A stretch of 64,000 bases of DNA. Source: Fictibacillus phosphorivorans. Lineage in GTDB: Bacteria > Bacillota > Bacilli > Bacillales > Fictibacillaceae. Position numbers and translations under genes: made by a program. The notes beneath the pieces were generated by a model. That model was not told the origin of the DNA. It made no database searches and saw nothing but the letters and a program-made list of their open reading frames with translations. Shown one piece after another: positions 8,585 to 17,165 of this stretch. The stretch's first letter is position 1. The number at the start of each line of letters is the position of its first letter. The stretch spans positions 434,001-498,000 of the forward strand of contig NZ_VDZU01000001.1 of assembly GCF_007673525.1 (NCBI RefSeq), read 5' to 3'.

Positions 8585-9106
8585 ATGCACAAATACCGCA
8601 TTACAAAATACAATCCATTATTCCGGGATGCTGAAGGAAGTTTTACCCGCGATGATTGGACGAGCATAAGTGATATTGGAAAAATGTTTGATAATCAAGA
8701 ACTAACAATAGAAATGTACAAAAAAACAGAGGACTCTTACATAAAAGCTGTACATCTAACAATGGATTTTTTAAATCTTCCCCATCTACATGCGAGAAAT
8801 ATTATCAAAAGTTTTCCGGATGATCAGTTTTTAGCACTAATAAATGACAATATCGAGTTGTACCCAAAAGACATGCTTCATTATTATTTTTCGAATGTAA
8901 ACAAGACCGGAAAAATAACCTATGAGGATGTAAGTAAACATTGTAGATTACAACTAAGAGAGGACTTGGGCTCGGCGCTTTTTTATCCACGAAAATGTAA
9001 GCTTTTTATCGGGTATGATTATTTGATGAGCGTTCATTCGCACATACAATTGGATCCAATCTTTGAATCGATACAGAATTTAGGGCTATTTGTTGAAGAG
9101 TTCTAA
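8585..9106 (+). CDS. Conserved-looking hypothetical protein
   Basis: A 173-residue soluble protein with a KYRITKYNPLFRDAEGSFTRDDWTSISDIGKMF start, then a mostly helical middle and a CKLFIGYDYLMSVHSHI segment near the end. I do not recognise its family. ATG 8585 is preferred because AGGTG lies 7 bases upstream; ATG 8570 has no ribosome binding site. It begins a run of three co-directional small genes spaced 19-35 bases apart, so they may be cotranscribed. Small soluble proteins of this size often serve as immunity proteins, but nothing here shows that directly. Confidence 0.7.
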   Translation: MHKYRITKYNPLFRDAEGSFTRDDWTSISDIGKMFDNQELTIEMYKKTEDSYIKAVHLTMDFLNLPHLHARNIIKSFPDDQFLALINDNIELYPKDMLHYYFSNVNKTGKITYEDVSKHCRLQLREDLGSALFYPRKCKLFIGYDYLMSVHSHIQLDPIFESIQNLGLFVEEF

Positions 9107-9125
9107 ATAAGGGGGAAATCTAACA

Positions 9126-9500
9126 ATGAAATTTATAAAAAAATTGATGTTAAACCGTCCTGCTGAAAAGCGACTGGTCTATTTTTATAGCATGGTGGCG
9201 ACCGATGAACAGGTTTGGCTATTGGAAAACAAGCATGGTGATCTGTTAGTTTCTGAAGGTGACGAAGATTATGAGTTTTTGTTACCTGTTTGGCCGAGTA
9301 GAAGTTTTGCTGAAATGGAAGCCGCAAATCTCAAGAAATCATATAAAGCGTTCAACATGCCGCTTTCTCAGTTTATAGATCACTTACTCGTTGATCTTGA
9401 AGAAGACGGTGGTGCAGCAGCTATTTTCCCGAATGAGAAAGACACGATGATACAAACGCGCAAAGAAATAATAGAAATGATCGATCAAATAAACGACTGA
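9126..9500 (+). CDS. DUF2750-type protein
   Basis: A 124-residue soluble protein. The pattern EQVWLLENKHGDLLV, acidic loop, LPVWPSRSFAEMEA matches what I know of DUF2750: a small alpha/beta protein with a conserved W-x-L and LPVWP. No enzymatic role is established for this family. It follows AAGGGGGAAATC and lies 19 bases after the preceding gene. An acidic C-terminal half (LEEDGGAAAIFPNEKD) is notable. Confidence 0.7.
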   Translation: MKFIKKLMLNRPAEKRLVYFYSMVATDEQVWLLENKHGDLLVSEGDEDYEFLLPVWPSRSFAEMEAANLKKSYKAFNMPLSQFIDHLLVDLEEDGGAAAIFPNEKDTMIQTRKEIIEMIDQIND

Positions 9501-9535
9501 TACGACTCGACTAACAAGATTAGAGGAGACTATTT

Positions 9536-10087
9536 ATGAAAATTGATTACCAATTAACAGGTGCTGGATGGGCTGAGTGTGTTTTCATATTAAATGATAA
9601 AAAGTACACGTTCTGGCCAGGTTACTTAACAGATGCTCTAGGCGAAATTCTAGAGGCCCTATTGAACATCAATCCTATATATACAGAAGAATGCTATATA
9701 GAGGACGGGGCTAGTGCGAGATGGGATGCTGAGCCTCAAGAAACAGAATGGAGATTTAAGTACCTAGGTGAAGATCAAATGGAGATTGAACTCTACCATT
9801 ATGAAGATGAAAGATGGAATCCCGAGATAGATTTAAAATTTCAGTGTTCGTATGATGAGTTTCTTAAAGCATGGGTTGATATAAGTGAACAGCTTCTTTT
9901 AGAATATGGAATCGTAGGATATAAAGAGATGTGGGTTCAATATGAATTTCCGTTAAGCAACTTCTTAAAATCTAAATATTATCTAGAACATCATACTGAG
10001 TTTCCAGTAGATACAAAAACGATTGACGAGATTACGATGATAAAGAGCAAGATCGAGATGGAAACGACTTATATAAGAGGAATCTAA
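9536..10087 (+). CDS. Hypothetical protein with a GAGWAECV start
   Basis: A 183-residue, acidic, soluble protein. The N-terminus MKIDYQLTGAGWAECVFILNDKKYTF...YLTDALGEILEALL resembles a small family seen widely in bacteria with the ITGAGWA...SYLSDAL pattern. I know no demonstrated function and name none. It has a good ribosome binding site (AGAGGAGA) and continues the co-directional run from 8585. Many aromatic and acidic residues in the middle (WRFKYLGEDQMEIELYHYED) are consistent with a ligand- or partner-binding protein such as an immunity protein. Confidence 0.65.
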   Translation: MKIDYQLTGAGWAECVFILNDKKYTFWPGYLTDALGEILEALLNINPIYTEECYIEDGASARWDAEPQETEWRFKYLGEDQMEIELYHYEDERWNPEIDLKFQCSYDEFLKAWVDISEQLLLEYGIVGYKEMWVQYEFPLSNFLKSKYYLEHHTEFPVDTKTIDEITMIKSKIEMETTYIRGI

Positions 10088-10096
10088 AACCTAGAT

Positions 10097-10372
10097 ATGT
10101 ATTTAGAGTCACCTGTGAAAAAATTGAACATAAAAGCAGGAAAGACTCACACTGTACGGGCTAAAGCGAAACTCAGTTATCGGTTGGATAACCGAGAAAG
10201 AATTGATACGGTGCTTTATGTAAAAGACAATATGGGTGCTGTCCGAGTAGAAGGAAATACTATTCAAGCCATCGCACCAGGAAACGCGCAAGTCTTTGTG
10301 AAGCATACGTTTGAAATGTTAGGTGAAGAGTGCAGTTTGGTGTCTGAACCGATTGAGGTAACGGTGAAATAA
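10097..10372 (+). CDS. Short Ig-like (BIg2-type) domain protein, possibly a fragment
   Basis: The frame encodes 91 residues arranged as a single bacterial Ig-like domain: a KKLNIKAGKTHTVRAKAKLSY opening, VEGNTIQAIAPGNAQVFVKHTF middle and EPIEVTVK last strand. There is no signal peptide and no clear ribosome binding site before ATG 10097, and it starts 9 bases after the preceding stop. It may be translated by coupling or may be a remnant of a larger Ig-repeat protein. Confidence 0.5.
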   Translation: MYLESPVKKLNIKAGKTHTVRAKAKLSYRLDNRERIDTVLYVKDNMGAVRVEGNTIQAIAPGNAQVFVKHTFEMLGEECSLVSEPIEVTVK

Positions 10373-10410
10373 AAGATTCAAAAACAAAGACTGTATATAT
10401 TACTTTGAAG

Positions 10411-10458
10411 AATCTCGATATTGGACCGAGTGAATGGTCCTCTTTCGGGATTTTTTTG
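10411..10458 (+). terminator. Terminator before the tapA promoter region
   Basis: An imperfect stem (AATCTCGATATTGGACC with GGTCCTCTTTCGGGATT) is followed by seven T. It separates the small-gene group from the matrix operon. Confidence 0.7.
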
Positions 10459-10512
10459 TCTGTTTTAATGAGTTACAGATATCAAGCGTGTGAGAAATAC
10501 ATAACGCATAAA

Positions 10513-10528
10513 GTTCTTTGAATAGAAC
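10513..10528. promoter_or_regulatory. SinR-type operator upstream of tapA (distal)
   Basis: GTTCTTTGAATAGAAC is GTTC-N8-GAAC with a consensus GTTCTTT half-site. It lies about 120 bases upstream of the probable -35. Weaker related sequences follow at 10532-10550 and 10606-10620. Confidence 0.7.
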
Positions 10529-10631
10529 GAAATTTTCTTTAATAAAACGATAATTAATGAAAAACAAAGAAAAACTTTAAAAAATAGTACATTTGTATGT
10601 TAAAAAGAACAAATTCTACCATAAATGAAGG

Positions 10632-10660
10632 TTTTTAAACTAGTAAAATCGTTCTATAAT
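10632..10660 (+). promoter_or_regulatory. Probable tapA operon promoter
   Basis: A consensus -10 TATAAT at 10655-10660 has a TTTTTA -35-like element 17 bases upstream. The -10 is embedded in a GTTCTATAATAAAG half-operator, and a full operator starts 13 bases downstream, so repressor binding would cover the transcription start. Confidence 0.55.
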
Positions 10661-10672
10661 AAAGTTGTAAAT

Positions 10673-10688
10673 GTTCTTTAAAAAGAAC
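10673..10688. promoter_or_regulatory. SinR-type operator downstream of the tapA promoter
   Basis: GTTCTTTAAAAAGAAC has perfect 7-base arms (GTTCTTT/AAAGAAC). It lies between the TATAAT and the tapA ribosome binding site. Confidence 0.75.
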
Positions 10689-10716
10689 AAAATGCAAGCT
10701 GAAGGAGGGACTCGAA

Positions 10717-11499
10717 ATTAGAGTTAAGCGTCTTCGGAAATTCAGAAACAAGAATTGGTCTTATGTCTTATGTATGAAACTTGGACTTATCTTTTATTCT
10801 ATGACGTTCTCTATTCTCTACCTTACAGGTTATACAAGTGCTTACTTTAATGATAATGAAAGTGTAACTGGAGTGATCCAAGCAGGAACTTGGTGGGATA
10901 AAAGCTCCCTAACATTTGTAACAATACAAAACCAAACGAAAAGCGATGCTCTTTGTACATCTATTGATATTACGATAAAGAATACTGGTGACGGAAATAG
11001 GATAGGACCTGTCCGGTACGAAGTATGGTGGGCTGAAACAGGAAACCCGAAAAATGGAATAAAGGTAAGTGAAGGAGAAGTTTCGGCGTTAAACAGTGGG
11101 GAAAGTGAAATCCTGTCACACAGGCCGGATAAAGAGGGCACCTATAAATTTAAAGCTTTTCAAAGTGATGGATATCCGGGTCAAGGTGAACTTTGGAGTG
11201 AAGATCTGAAGGTTAACTGTTCTGAATCAAAGCCTGAGGAAGAAAAGAAAGAAGATCATAACAGTTCTGAGCCTGAAGAAGAACAGCAACCATCAACAGG
11301 ACAGGAATTAGAGGTACCTATTGAACCTACTACTCCTGAGGCTGAAGAAAACACCTCACAAGAGATTGCTGAAACAACTTCTGAAAATCAACAAAACGAA
11401 AACCAGACGGATGAGAATGTAGAAGGAAATCAGAGTGAAACAAAATCAGAAACTGAGCCAGTTAAGGAAAATGAAACACAAAAGGATGATTCAAAATGA
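10717..11499 (+). CDS. tapA: TapA-like fibre anchoring/assembly protein, apparent ATT start codon
   Basis: About 260 residues. The order matches Bacillus TapA: basic N-terminus (VKRLRKFRNKNW), hydrophobic SipW-type signal (LIFYSMTFSILYLTGYTSAYFND), a folded domain with two cysteines (ALCTSIDITIKNTGDG and VNCSES), and a long E/Q/T/S-rich tail. The ribosome binding site AAGGAGGG (10702-10709) is 7 bases from ATT 10717. No ATG, GTG or TTG occurs in frame until ATG 10774, which lacks a ribosome binding site and would remove the basic leader. The ATT start is therefore inferred. In the family TapA is processed by SipW and helps assemble TasA fibres. It overlaps sipW by 4 bases. Confidence 0.85.
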   Translation: MRVKRLRKFRNKNWSYVLCMKLGLIFYSMTFSILYLTGYTSAYFNDNESVTGVIQAGTWWDKSSLTFVTIQNQTKSDALCTSIDITIKNTGDGNRIGPVRYEVWWAETGNPKNGIKVSEGEVSALNSGESEILSHRPDKEGTYKFKAFQSDGYPGQGELWSEDLKVNCSESKPEEEKKEDHNSSEPEEEQQPSTGQELEVPIEPTTPEAEENTSQEIAETTSENQQNENQTDENVEGNQSETKSETEPVKENETQKDDSK

Positions 11500-12065
11500 A
11501 AATGGTAAAAGTGAAAGCTTGGATAAGCAATATTATCACTTGTCTATTATTTCTAACCTTGATTTCAACTGCTTTTGTCGTCATCTCCTCTAAAGCGTCT
11601 GGTGGAGAACCTACCGTGATGGGTTATCAGCTGAAAACCGTTCTTTCAGGATCGATGGAGCCTGGTATTAAAACAGGATCCATTATTGCTATTAAACCGG
11701 GTGGAGACGTGACACGTTTTAAAAAAGGTGACGTCATTACCTTCAAGGAGTCTGAAACAAAACTCATTACTCACCGCATCCAAGAAGTGAAAGGGAGCGG
11801 GGAGAATACGCAATACATTACAAAAGGCGATAACAATGATGCACCTGATATGACCCCAGTGCTCGCTGCTAATGTAGTAGGTGAGTACAACGGATTTACC
11901 ATTCCTTATATCGGATATCTCTTAAGTACTGCTCAATCCAAGATGGGTTCTGCACTGCTTCTGATCTTACCAGGCGTGTTATTGCTTCTATACTCTGCTG
12001 TTACCATATGGAAAGCGATTAAAGAGATTGAAGTGAGCAAAGACACAACAACGACTTCCAACTAA
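11496..12065 (+). CDS. sipW: SipW, ER-type signal peptidase I
   Basis: A 189-residue protein with an N-terminal membrane helix (about 11-31), the catalytic serine in TVLSGSMEPG (S53), and histidine instead of lysine as the general base in KLITHRIQ (H93). This Ser-His arrangement defines the ER/archaeal-type signal peptidases such as SipW. A second membrane helix lies near the C-terminus (about 154-172). ATG 11496 overlaps the tapA stop as ATGA and AAAGGAT lies 8 bases upstream. It would remove the signal peptides of TapA and TasA, encoded on either side. Confidence 0.95.
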   Translation: MKMVKVKAWISNIITCLLFLTLISTAFVVISSKASGGEPTVMGYQLKTVLSGSMEPGIKTGSIIAIKPGGDVTRFKKGDVITFKESETKLITHRIQEVKGSGENTQYITKGDNNDAPDMTPVLAANVVGEYNGFTIPYIGYLLSTAQSKMGSALLLILPGVLLLLYSAVTIWKAIKEIEVSKDTTTTSN

Positions 12066-12156
12066 TGTGGTTGAACTGCCGTGAGAATTCTTAATACTTA
12101 CGGTTTCAATATAAAAATGTACATACCCAAAAAGGGTGAAAGGGAGGAAGTTTGAT

Positions 12157-12750
12157 ATGAGTTTAAAGAAAAAGTTAGGTCTTGGGGTAGCATCAGCAGC
12201 ACTAGGTTTGTCTTTAGTAGGTGGGGGGACTTATGCTTATTTTAGTGATACAGAAGTAACTAATAGTACATTCGCGACTGGTACTCTTAATTTGGTGGCA
12301 AATCCTACAACGATAATCAATATCAGTAATCTTAAACCGGGAGATACAATGCTACGTTCCTTTAAACTTGAAAACCAAGGAACGTTAAATATTAAAAATG
12401 TATTGCTAAATACTAATTATACTTTAAGTGATCCGGGCAACGATTTAGGTGAACACATCAGAGTGAACTTCTTAGTTAATAATGACAAGTTAGATGCTCC
12501 GATATATTCTACTACTCTTTCTGCTTTGAAAAAAATGAGTCCAGAAGCTGTAGAAAATACATTTGATTATAACTTTTGGAGTGAATACAAAAATTTTGGA
12601 ACAAACGGCTTAGTTGCTGGATCTAGCGATACAATGTGGGTAGAGTTTGAGTTTGTAGACAATGGAAAAGATCAAAACCAATTGCAAGGAGACTCGTTAA
12701 ATCTAGAGTGGAAATTCACTGCAAATCAGACTAAAGGAGAAAAGAAATAG
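12157..12750 (+). CDS. tasA: TasA/CalY-family amyloid fibre subunit
   Basis: A 197-residue protein. The N-terminus MSLKKKLGLGVASAALGLSLVGGGTYAYFSD is nearly the canonical TasA SipW-type signal. The TasA/camelysin pattern follows: FATGTLNL, ISNLKPGDTMLRSFKLENQGTLNIKNVLL, and a GDSLNLEWKFTANQ end. ATG 12157 follows GGGAGGA. It is shorter than B. subtilis TasA (about 261) and closer to CalY size. The product should form extracellular matrix fibres after SipW cleavage. It is the last intact gene of the operon; the next gene is disrupted by an inversion starting at its 3' end. Confidence 0.93.
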   Translation: MSLKKKLGLGVASAALGLSLVGGGTYAYFSDTEVTNSTFATGTLNLVANPTTIINISNLKPGDTMLRSFKLENQGTLNIKNVLLNTNYTLSDPGNDLGEHIRVNFLVNNDKLDAPIYSTTLSALKKMSPEAVENTFDYNFWSEYKNFGTNGLVAGSSDTMWVEFEFVDNGKDQNQLQGDSLNLEWKFTANQTKGEKK

Positions 12751-13114
12751 ACTTGATATCTGTAAGGTGGGAAACAATATTCCCACCCCCATTAAAAAGA
12801 ACCTCTGACTGATCTTCAATAGTTAAGTGGAAAATGTTAAAAAGTTTCGTAGATCCTGATTTCATACGTGCTTGTATGTTATAAGAAAAGTCCTGATTGC
12901 CGTTATTTTGGATCGTGAGAACACGAGGAGCCCAATCGCCTGGTTTAAAGTTATCGATGTCAAAAAGAACCTTTTGAGGCAGAGCATCTATTTTAATTTC
13001 GGGTGTTGTTGAATCAGCTCCCGTGTTGCCGATGGGAATAAAGACGGCAGCGACTAAGAGGATGCAGGTATAGATTAATAGTAATTTAAATTTGTTTGAG
13101 TTAAGTAATTTCAT
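12731..13114 (-). pseudogene. N-terminal half of a TasA-like LPXTG protein, inverted relative to its C-terminal half
   Basis: A 127-codon frame with a signal/membrane segment (FKLLLIYTCILLVAAVFIPI) and a TasA-like domain: DALPQKVLFDIDNFKPGDWAPRVLTIQNNGNQDFSYNIQ, then LTIEDQSEVLFNGG. It parallels the intact protein at 18732 up to its ELFKG. After NGG the frame runs through a short palindrome into antisense tasA and ends FLL-stop. ATG 13114 has GAGAGG upstream on the minus strand. The matching C-terminal half lies next door on the plus strand, so the gene is split by a local inversion and cannot produce an anchored protein as it stands. Confidence 0.8.
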
Positions 13115-13141
13115 AAGTTTACCTCTCAATCATTATTCTTA

Positions 13142-13541
13142 GAGGTACTTCTTATTGTGAAAAAGACTAAAGGACTTTAAAGGACTCGAACGGCGTTCGC
13201 TAGCTGCTTTTTCTGAAGAGAAGCTAACTGTAACGGTTGAATTTCCTTATGTCTCTGGTAACGAATTTCAAGGGCTTGATACCGAAGTTGAATTTGTCCT
13301 TTATGCAGAAGGAGAGAGCGAGCCACCTCCCACAGATCCGGATAATCCTGGAGGGGATGATGGTGAAAGTGAAACACCTGGACATAATGGCGGATCTCCT
13401 AATAAACCTACAGGCACCTTACCTCAAACTGGAGAAGACAATCCGTTGTTTTTAATTTTAACAGGGCTGTTCCTTTCAATGACAGGTATTGCGTTATTAC
13501 TCGTTAAGAATGCGATTCTTCAAAACCCTTTTAAACGATAA
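13142..13541 (+). pseudogene. C-terminal half of a TasA-like LPXTG protein
   Basis: The frame ending at 13541 encodes AAFSEEKLTVTVEFPYVSGNEFQG, a proline/glycine-rich linker, and a complete sorting signal: LPQTGEDN, a hydrophobic segment (LFLILTGLFLSMTGIALLLV) and a basic tail. It has no start codon or signal peptide. At 13168-13187 a 10-base sequence is tandemly duplicated (TAAAGGACTT/TAAAGGACTC). Removing one copy restores an open frame back to EVLLIVKKTKGLERRSL, which parallels the DQSEVLF region ending the inverted N-terminal half. It is a decayed partner of the minus-strand half. Confidence 0.8.
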
Positions 13542-13561
13542 AGCTATACTGCTTATAAAAT

Positions 13562-13623
13562 AGCTAGCTGTTGGATGTGCGACTCAGACTGAGTGCATTT
13601 ATCCTAATAGCTGGCTTTTTTAT
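13562..13623 (+). terminator. Terminator after the broken LPXTG gene
   Basis: A long imperfect stem (AGCTAGCTGTTGGAT with ATCCTAATAGCTGGCT) is followed by seven T. Confidence 0.65.
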
Positions 13624-13659
13624 TTCTCCCAATTGTTGTGATGACTTACTAGCAAAATC

Positions 13660-13697
13660 AAAAACCTCAGCTCTAATGAGCCGAGGTTCTTTTTAAA
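13660..13697 (-). terminator. inhA terminator (bidirectional)
   Basis: The stem AACCTCAGCT/AGCCGAGGTT is flanked by A and T runs. It lies just past the inhA stop codon. Confidence 0.7.
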
Positions 13698-13700
13698 CGA

Positions 13701-16124
13701 TTATTTACTGATCTTAATCAATCCAGCAGAGTTATCAGATGCTTCTCCTAGGATCGTGAATTTTAGACCGTATTTAGGAAGAACTTTACCAGCGTCGTTA
13801 ATTACACCATCTAACTCACTTCCGTTATAGTCTGTGTTATCAATGTACGTAACAGAGTCGTTAAATACTGGAACTCCTTTTTCGCCTTTGTAATCAAAGA
13901 TTCCACGGCTAGGTGAATCAATGTACCAGCTTGGAGACTTATCAAATGAGAAGGCTGCATCTGCAATTTGATAACGAGTAGAGTCTTCAACAGTTGGTTT
14001 GCCATCCTTCATACCTACGATTGCTTGAGGATGAGAATCAACTACACCGATGAATCCTTCTCCAGGATGATCTCCAACCCAGTTGTCGCTGAAGCTGTCA
14101 TCACCGTACCATACAAGCATACCTGTGTTGTATTTAACACCACGGCTAGATTGTAATGCTTTATCTGATCCTTCTGTGTTTCTCCACTCGATATAATAGT
14201 AGTGGTCTGCATAAGAAACGCCATTTGATACAGTAAAGTCATTTAGTTTGAACTTTGCTGCTCCTTCTGCGTCATCAGAGAAGACAACTGCTCCGTCAGC
14301 AGTAAGTTGAGCGTTATCAAGAGCGAATCCTTCAGGCGCAAGTCCACCATCTGTTGAATAATCAAAGACAAGTTTTACTTTTTGCCCTGCAAATTCACTT
14401 AGGTCATAAGATTTATCAACCCAATTACCCTCAGTGGTGTACAGCTCTTTTTGTGCATTTGTTGCTGTCCAACCAAGTCTCTCGATTTCTTTAAGTGTTT
14501 TGCCGTCTTCTGTTTGTACATATACAGATAACTTATCGTATTCTCCTGCATTTTCGATTTCATAGTTTGCTTTGTACGAGAATGTTGCTGATGTTTTTCC
14601 AGTAAGATCGAATACTGGTGACTCCATACTAGTGTGCAGGTTATCACCTTTTGTACTGTAGTAGTACTTCGATCCAAATGCAGGCTGTATTTTGCTAGGC
14701 ACTTCTTTTTGTGGAAGATTTACTTTTACAATGCCTGGATTCTTAGATTTCGTAACCGATTGATCGATTTTCACTAAGCTTCCAGCTGAAGTAATATCCT
14801 TCACATCAATTTCAGTAATGTTTGCCCAGTTACCGCCCATCACTTTTTGGAAATATTCTTTGTTTTGTGGAGAGAAGCTTGTAGGTTCTGTACCTGCAAT
14901 TTTCCCATTCCAGCTTCCGCCACTCATGATGGACCAAGATGCGACTGGTTCTCCATCTCCTGTGTACTGTGTATCGTACTCATCTGGAAGACCGAGATCA
15001 TGTCCGAATTCGTGAGCGAATACGCCGACCGCACCATCTTCAGGTTCAATCGTGTAATCGTAAGCTCCCATCTTACCGCTCCATGGCCCAGTAGAACCAG
15101 GAACCCCGTACACTCCACCTAGCGTCCAACGGTGAGACCAGATCGCGTCAGCTCCTAAGCGTCCGCCGCCTGCTTCTTGACCTACACCTGCATGGATAAC
15201 CATTAAGTGGTCAACGATTCCATCCGGTTCGTTTGTATTGCCGTCTCCGTCAAGGTCATAAATATCAAGTTCGTCAAAATCAGATAAATTTATTCCGTTT
15301 GCAACGGCAGCATTTAGTGCATCAGCTACAAAGTTACGAGGCCCCTTAGGATTTAAGTTGTCGTGACCACCTGCAGGGTTATCATCGCCGTACTCTTTGG
15401 CTGTACCAGGAACAGTCAGCCAATTTGACACGTATCCGTCCACTGTATAGCTGCCGCCTGATTGTTCTTCGTAATATTGCTTGAATGTTTTAACTTTAGA
15501 GCCATCATGTAACTTGAAATCCTTGTCGCCGAAAAGCATTTTTTGATAATGCTCTCGGTTGAAGTCTTTTGAATACATGTACCCTTCTACTTCGTCAATA
15601 TTATTATGTTTAAAGTCCGAAAACTCAGCTAAAAGTACAAGGACTTTATCTTCACGAACCCCGCCTTTATACTTTGCTGGTTTCGCTGGTTCAACATCTA
15701 GAAAGCCGCTTCCGGATGTTGAATTATGTGATTTATTTAGCTTTTTAGAGAGTTTTTCCTTTTGGTTGTTTAAGAATTCCTTTGATTGATTGGATATATC
15801 TTTTGCCTTTTGATCTTTGATTTCTGGTGAAGGTGCTGTTCCTTTTTTACTTTTAAGTTCAATGTACCTTTTTACCGCTTTTTCTGTTTCTGTTTTGGAA
15901 GCATTCTTTGCAATGATTCCTTGATCTTTAAGAGCCTGTGCCAAGCGGTCTTGATCGACTAGGTGCATATCAATTGGTGCGGATTCTAGGATGGCTGTTG
16001 ATTTTGAATAGGAACTTTCAAGTGGCATTGCTTTACTTGTCGTAAAAGCAGACGGTGCTAGTAGACTCATAGAGATCCCTGTAAGCATTAAAGAAGTGCC
16101 GAGCTTTTTACTCCATTTCCCCAT
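13701..16124 (-). CDS. inhA: Immune inhibitor A (InhA), secreted M6 metalloprotease
   Basis: An 807-residue protein, close to the usual InhA length. A signal peptide (about 1-33, [21 protein letters not shown]) is followed by a basic propeptide to about residue 155. The catalytic domain has the zinc site [12 protein letters not shown] near residue 370 and a downstream SIMSGGSW Met-turn. The C-terminal half holds beta-sandwich domains with Asp/Gly calcium-type loops. ATG 16124 follows AGGAGGAG. The enzyme is secreted and cleaves host or matrix proteins. It is transcribed divergently from the second sipW gene; the shared 400-bp intergenic region carries SinR-type sites. In the B. cereus group inhA is also linked to sin genes. 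Confidence 0.95.
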   Translation of the reverse strand: MGKWSKKLGTSLMLTGISMSLLAPSAFTTSKAMPLESSYSKSTAILESAPIDMHLVDQDRLAQALKDQGIIAKNASKTETEKAVKRYIELKSKKGTAPSPEIKDQKAKDISNQSKEFLNNQKEKLSKKLNKSHNSTSGSGFLDVEPAKPAKYKGGVREDKVLVLLAEFSDFKHNNIDEVEGYMYSKDFNREHYQKMLFGDKDFKLHDGSKVKTFKQYYEEQSGGSYTVDGYVSNWLTVPGTAKEYGDDNPAGGHDNLNPKGPRNFVADALNAAVANGINLSDFDELDIYDLDGDGNTNEPDGIVDHLMVIHAGVGQEAGGGRLGADAIWSHRWTLGGVYGVPGSTGPWSGKMGAYDYTIEPEDGAVGVFAHEFGHDLGLPDEYDTQYTGDGEPVASWSIMSGGSWNGKIAGTEPTSFSPQNKEYFQKVMGGNWANITEIDVKDITSAGSLVKIDQSVTKSKNPGIVKVNLPQKEVPSKIQPAFGSKYYYSTKGDNLHTSMESPVFDLTGKTSATFSYKANYEIENAGEYDKLSVYVQTEDGKTLKEIERLGWTATNAQKELYTTEGNWVDKSYDLSEFAGQKVKLVFDYSTDGGLAPEGFALDNAQLTADGAVVFSDDAEGAAKFKLNDFTVSNGVSYADHYYYIEWRNTEGSDKALQSSRGVKYNTGMLVWYGDDSFSDNWVGDHPGEGFIGVVDSHPQAIVGMKDGKPTVEDSTRYQIADAAFSFDKSPSWYIDSPSRGIFDYKGEKGVPVFNDSVTYIDNTDYNGSELDGVINDAGKVLPKYGLKFTILGEASDNSAGLIKISK

Positions 16125-16200
16125 TTCTTCTCCTCCTGTTTTTCCATTTTATTAAGAACCGTACATAACAAAAAAGTAGGAACATCATCTCCTTATGTAA

Positions 16201-16216
16201 GTTCAATATATAGAAC
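16201..16216. promoter_or_regulatory. SinR-type operator near the inhA start
   Basis: GTTCAATATATAGAAC is an exact GTTC-N8-GAAC site 77 bases from the inhA start. A near-copy, GTTCTATAATTAGAAT, follows at 16222-16237, and unpaired half-sites occur at 16310-16335 and 16427-16445. Confidence 0.65.
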
Positions 16217-16452
16217 AAATAGTTCTATAATTAGAATAATACGAAAATAGTAAACTTTTGTAAAGTTAATTTATTCGTTTTATATAAAAAGTTATTTTGT
16301 ACGGTATATAGAACGTTAAGTGGCAATGTTCTTTATAAAATTACAGCGTGGTATTTCTTACTTTTATCAAATATTTATAGGAAAGAAATAAATAAAAGTG
16401 TTTTTGTAGGAATTTGTCGACAAAATATAGAACAAATTGTTCTTTATATAGG

Positions 16453-16481
16453 TTGACAGAGCATTGAGTGTGGTGTAAATT
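16453..16481 (+). promoter_or_regulatory. Probable promoter of the second sipW-tasA operon
   Basis: A consensus TTGACA (16453-16458) lies 17 bases before TAAATT (16476-16481). It sits between paired GTTCTTT half-sites upstream and the operator at 16494. Confidence 0.55.
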
Positions 16482-16493
16482 GATAGTCATAAA

Positions 16494-16509
16494 GTGCTTT
16501 ATAAAGAAC
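16494..16509. promoter_or_regulatory. SinR-type operator before the second sipW gene
   Basis: GTGCTTTATAAAGAAC is GTTC-N8-GAAC with one mismatch. It lies between promoter and ribosome binding site, the same placement as the site at 10673. Confidence 0.6.
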
Positions 16510-16524
16510 AAAGGGTGTGTTGAG

Positions 16525-17058
16525 ATGCACAAGTCCATATTGAAAATTGGATCATTCACATTTGTTATCTGCATATTTATCAGTATTTGTTCACTTCTTT
16601 ATATGAGCTATCAAGCTAGTAAAAATCCAGACGATGTTCCCTCTCTTTTAGGCTATAAATCTTTTACCGTTCTCTCAAATAGTATGCAGCCCGCATTTTC
16701 AGCAGGAGATATGGTTTTTGTAAAAGACAAACCAACAGCTGAGATTGCTGTAGATGATGTTATAACCTTTAAAGCGGAAGGACGAAAATTAATCACACAT
16801 AGAGTAGTGGGTGTATCAGAACAAGGATTCATTACAAAAGGTGATAGCAACAACGTAAAAGATGCAGCGATTGTTAAGCCAGAAGATGTTGTAGGTACAC
16901 AAGCTTTCACGATACCGAAAGCGGGATATGTATCAAAGTTCGTCAGCAGCCCAATAGGCATAACACTTCTTATATTAATACCGTTACTTGGTTACTTGCT
17001 TTTAGAAATACATGATTGGATCACCAGATTTCTTAACAGAAAAGAAAAAGCAGTATGA
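16525..17058 (+). CDS. Second SipW-type signal peptidase
   Basis: A 177-residue paralogue of the peptidase at 11496. It has an N-terminal membrane helix (SFTFVICIFISICSLLYMSY), catalytic serine in TVLSNSMQPAF (S53), histidine base in KLITHRVVG (H92), KGDSNN, and a C-terminal helix (ITLLILIPLLGYLLLEI). ATG 16525 follows AAAGGGTG; earlier in-frame starts lie inside the operator. Placement directly before a second TasA-like gene suggests a dedicated peptidase for that fibre set, although cross-processing between the two sets is likely. Confidence 0.93.
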   Translation: MHKSILKIGSFTFVICIFISICSLLYMSYQASKNPDDVPSLLGYKSFTVLSNSMQPAFSAGDMVFVKDKPTAEIAVDDVITFKAEGRKLITHRVVGVSEQGFITKGDSNNVKDAAIVKPEDVVGTQAFTIPKAGYVSKFVSSPIGITLLILIPLLGYLLLEIHDWITRFLNRKEKAV

Positions 17059-17165
17059 GCAATGCTTATTCCTTTTAGGAGGTGGGGCTATTCAATAGGT
17101 TGATAGGGGAAAGCTACATAGTTCCATATGAAAAAAACAAAATAAATTAATTGGAGGCAATTTAA

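Noticed and set aside
13177..13455. Short frames on both strands across the broken LPXTG C-half
   Set aside because: They run out of frame with the clear TasA-like and LPQTG coding sequence.
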